Source of the DNA: Limnohabitans sp.
GTDB taxonomy: Bacteria > Pseudomonadota > Gammaproteobacteria > Burkholderiales > Burkholderiaceae_C
Assembly (NCBI GenBank): GCA_018883305.1
Contig: VEQI01000217.1
Coordinates: 1-6,095, forward strand
DNA: 6,095 bases
Direction: 5' to 3'
How positions within the stretch are numbered: the stretch's first letter is position 1; every line of letters starts with the position of its first letter. Both the position numbers and the translations under genes were made by a program. The notes under the pieces were generated by a model. It saw nothing but the letters and a program-made list of their open reading frames with translations, was not told where the DNA came from and made no database searches. Shown in pieces: positions 5,937 through 6,095 of this stretch.

Positions 5937-6095
5937 ATGAAAAACCGTTTCAAAATGCTGGGTCTGATCGCCGCCCTGGTGGGCTCGCAGGCTGTGTTGG
6001 CGCAGAAAATTTCTGTCCAAGCCATCACCCAAGTGGCACCCAACTTGCCCCAATACACCAAGGTGGATCAACCGCTGCTGCGCGATGGCCTGGCC
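5937..6095 (+). CDS. Secreted solute-binding protein, N-terminal part, probably TRAP/DctP type
   Basis: The first 53 codons of a gene running off the right edge. ATG 5937 follows AGGAG (5927-5931) with 5 nt spacing, the clearest ribosome site in this half of the window. The start MKNRFKMLGLIAALVGSQAVLA is a typical Sec signal peptide with cleavage expected before Q23. The mature start, KISVQAITQVAPNLPQYTKV, resembles the first strand and following loop of DctP-type TRAP receptors, but too little is present to be certain; a different periplasmic binding family is possible. It follows the DUF1445 gene by 35 nt and is probably co-transcribed with it, so its ligand may be the substrate of that enzyme or a related acid. 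Confidence 0.7.
   Translation, partial: MKNRFKMLGLIAALVGSQAVLAQKISVQAITQVAPNLPQYTKVDQPLLRDGLA

Overview
The window looks like chromosomal DNA of a betaproteobacterium, most likely a Burkholderiales/Comamonadaceae-type organism. The evidence is a high-GC coding style dominated by CTG and GTG codons, a Bug/TctC-type periplasmic binding protein, and LysR and SMP-30 proteins of the kind common in that group. It is dense and mostly ordinary metabolic and transport DNA, with no prophage, transposase, CRISPR array or rRNA visible.

Layout: On the minus strand at the left are two solute-binding proteins of ABC importers. One is a truncated AapJ/BztA-type polar amino-acid binder (1-504, running off the left edge). 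The other is a complete type I (LivK/aromatic-acid-like) binder (577-1764), followed by a clear intrinsic terminator (535-564). A divergent intergenic region (1765-1910) leads on the plus strand to tRNA-Pro(TGG), a strong terminator-like hairpin, and tRNA-Arg(TCT). A plus-strand gene series follows: a Bug/TctC binding protein (2138-3124), an SMP-30/gluconolactonase-type lactonase (3156-4079), a LysR regulator interrupted by a -1 frameshift (4102-4985), a DUF1445/D-glutamate-cyclase-family protein (5098-5901), and the first 53 codons of another secreted binding protein, probably TRAP/DctP type (5937 to the right edge).

How the genes may work together (inference): the TctC-like receptor, the lactonase and the LysR gene are spaced 31 and 22 nt apart and look like one small uptake-catabolism-regulation unit for an organic acid or lactone. 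The DUF1445 gene and the following binding protein form a second unit, 35 nt apart. Four different classes of periplasmic receptor lie within 6 kb without any permease gene in view, so the partner membrane components lie outside the window or elsewhere.

The points most worth a second look are the LysR frameshift near 4446, the terminator wedged between the two tRNA genes only 4 nt before tRNA-Arg, the absence of a terminator between tRNA-Arg and the tctC-like gene, and a codon-usage change in the first ~160 bases. I did not find convincing evidence of a wholly new system.
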